DNA of 16,078 nucleotides from an uncultured Elusimicrobium sp. (GTDB lineage: Bacteria > Elusimicrobiota > Elusimicrobia > Elusimicrobiales > Elusimicrobiaceae), in NCBI GenBank assembly GCA_902767385.1, contig CACXHA010000017.1:1-16078 (forward strand), given 5' to 3'. The stretch's first letter is position 1, and each line of letters opens with the position of its first letter. Below, piece after piece: positions 15,801 to 16,078 of this stretch. The notes beneath the pieces are model-generated. The model saw only the letters and a list, made by a program, of their open reading frames with translations. It was not told where the DNA came from and searched no databases. The position numbers were made by a program, and so were the translations under genes.

Positions 15801-16078
15801 ATCGGGATCTTAACGACGACCTTGCTAACTTGAACGATAACCCGGCGGATCCGGCCACTACAAGCGACCCGAATCACCATAATAATGAGCCGACCACCGG
15901 TACCTATACGGTCTACTTAAAGCAAGAAGTGCTGGATATACCGGCAGCGGGCACAGCGGCTTGGCCTCCCCGGATTTGTGCGACGGATGATGCTACTTAC
16001 GGAACAGGCAAGGCAAAATCTATTTTCTATGCGGCCGATTCGGGAACGACCATTAAAAAGGGTGCCGTAAACCCGGCG
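12899..16078 (+). CDS. Very large exported protein with Cys-rich N-terminus and FlgD-Ig-like repeats (3' end outside window)
   Basis: Open for 1060 codons with no stop to the window edge. The signal peptide is clear (positively charged start, hydrophobic 21-35, ALA|QT cleavage after Ala36). Residues 69-310 contain 16 cysteines, including GCECYYY, in a Gly/Asn/Thr-rich context, suggesting disulfides outside the cytoplasm. From about 380 there are at least four beta-sandwich units like the FlgD Ig-like domain: first strands at TFTYRLSKDADVRIAIFD (398), ATISYVPTEPSTV (539), FKFKYALDRDAQV (749) and ATISYHLSKPMFAQINIY (854), and WDG turns at Trp476 (WDGRHDEG...PAGNY), Trp608 (WDGT...LPDGNY) and Trp794 (WDGRDDQG...YPGTY). 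Such domains occur in long surface or secreted proteins. Start choice: AAGGGA 12882-12887, or AAGGA nearer the ATG, and the signal peptide fits. Specific function unknown. Confidence 0.85.
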   Translation, partial: MTKLQHFIRTLFKSQTVKTSILSILFVAAITPLALAQTVNTESTGVYYTNGYTAQDASATVDQDRALYCNGWMNGAGKLTAWPSNNATDDRSFIVDGSTNPPSNRTQHDPWVSSGLIEYDQPYPAPTTANNYPNHCLGLCAEFSCSNLPVGQSTYSIAFPLQRITFDIFKYYNGKNPKNPDELPSIRSIDVYPKGYTDDYKKYTCGSYHCTNAGADNGTDLADCLGAHWICDGTTPNVSKCWRSTAKSSACSGVTPCSAGASGCECYYYKGGEEQSSADIYRGCNEDTGHSDCVLFDNNGAETNETLSFCTGWDASYEMAGEFGKTNGQFGFRATAYTNVPSDGVIADRIEIEETGVYPGHNGAAQIPIQIDVTNVHTVRSTPSLVGTITPVSAQPYTFTYRLSKDADVRIAIFDASTADTAVYGTSSTQNDFAAGGDYQAATGVIVRTLVDWQPRTGEGIKGTDKDTQIADFDSWDGRHDEGFLLPAGNYIASIQAKSQDEWDGIDFSRAVTRQVSLDPLKLTDVQVTGLNKKSTAYATISYVPTEPSTVYWEIYTPGTTFSGPNGVSEILTDSSKPTGTAPTAVNGTLVYQSTEQKSGRMNYTQRWDGTCQALDADGNPTDCVRTYAKGEKKSNGQIAAAGDTETFAYGAPLPDGNYVYVLWAEIPYNGKYVNAIGSSDGKSPKFTPNATCSGSGKEINNQCFTGVKTLKYTTGTLPLERGLVGITMQPVAYATLGSTPNVYGLDPFKFKYALDRDAQVIATVENTAGLVVKHLTLEEGEPGVAQQLNELSWDGRDDQGRMVYPGTYMFRVKAMDAMFPAQNNEAIVVFPVDMYRVVDVSTTGVFGDSNAKATISYHLSKPMFAQINIYNKDVVIPNYNSTTGDYDNAKITAVYSGSNNSVSGTTVESGLTYIAEGSATVSVNGTDVTNTGIKIPVDGSYVDYADCGANTCRNTWTSTTNHTITGDRDLNDDLANLNDNPADPATTSDPNHHNNEPTTGTYTVYLKQEVLDIPAAGTAAWPPRICATDDATYGTGKAKSIFYAADSGTTIKKGAVNPA

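Noticed and set aside
13307..15880. Several antisense or off-frame ORFs of 60-120 codons within the secreted-protein gene
   Set aside because: They are shadows of a 1060-codon open frame with signal peptide and repeat domains; none has a ribosome site or domain.

Overview
This window looks like a chromosomal segment of a Gram-negative (diderm) bacterium of moderate GC content. Essentially every gene is on the + strand and tightly packed. The diderm reading rests on a degenerate EnvC-type division protein next to an FtsX-like protein, a periplasmic alkaline phosphatase, a carboxy-terminal processing protease and a very large exported surface-type protein. The overall style (trpS-scpA-scpB-glgA gene order and a huge FlgD-Ig-type secreted protein) reminds me of the Elusimicrobiota, perhaps a gut lineage. 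That assignment is recollection and inference, not proven here.

Bases 1-12119 form one unbroken co-directional block, with gaps of 0-17 bases or short overlaps, so it is probably one long operon or a few overlapping transcription units. In order it holds: the 3' part of tryptophanyl-tRNA synthetase; the condensin partners ScpA and ScpB; glycogen synthase GlgA; a PhoA-family alkaline phosphatase; an FtsX-like membrane protein, an EnvC-like LytM protein and the S41 protease CtpA (a division/cell-wall cluster, but with no ftsE in the window); the tRNA-modification enzyme TsaD; a solute-binding-protein fold that lacks any export signal; and a diguanylate cyclase with GAF-like sensory domains. The last two genes are separated by only two bases and look like a cytoplasmic ligand-sensor/c-di-GMP pair.

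Bases 12120-12660 are an island between the operon and the next gene. A 96-bp, strongly palindromic element occurs twice in direct orientation (12138-12233 and 12565-12660, four differences). The two copies bracket a small AT-rich GIY-YIG nuclease gene that has a -10 box ending just before its start codon. The whole looks like a palindrome-associated nuclease element that may be, or may have been, mobile. The first copy may also act as the terminator of the long operon.

Bases 12661-12898 contain a recognisable -35/-10 promoter followed by a roughly 160-base leader with several possible hairpins, and no gene. From 12899 to the end of the window (open at the 3' edge) runs a reading frame of at least 1060 codons. 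It encodes an exported protein with a signal peptide, a cysteine-rich N-terminal region (16 Cys) and at least four FlgD-Ig-like beta-sandwich units.

The main points to follow up are: the FtsX-like protein that seems to have lost the FtsE-coupling loop, beside a metal-site-dead EnvC; the leaderless-export solute-binding protein paired with a diguanylate cyclase; the palindrome-GIY-YIG-palindrome cassette; and the structured leader ahead of the giant secreted protein.
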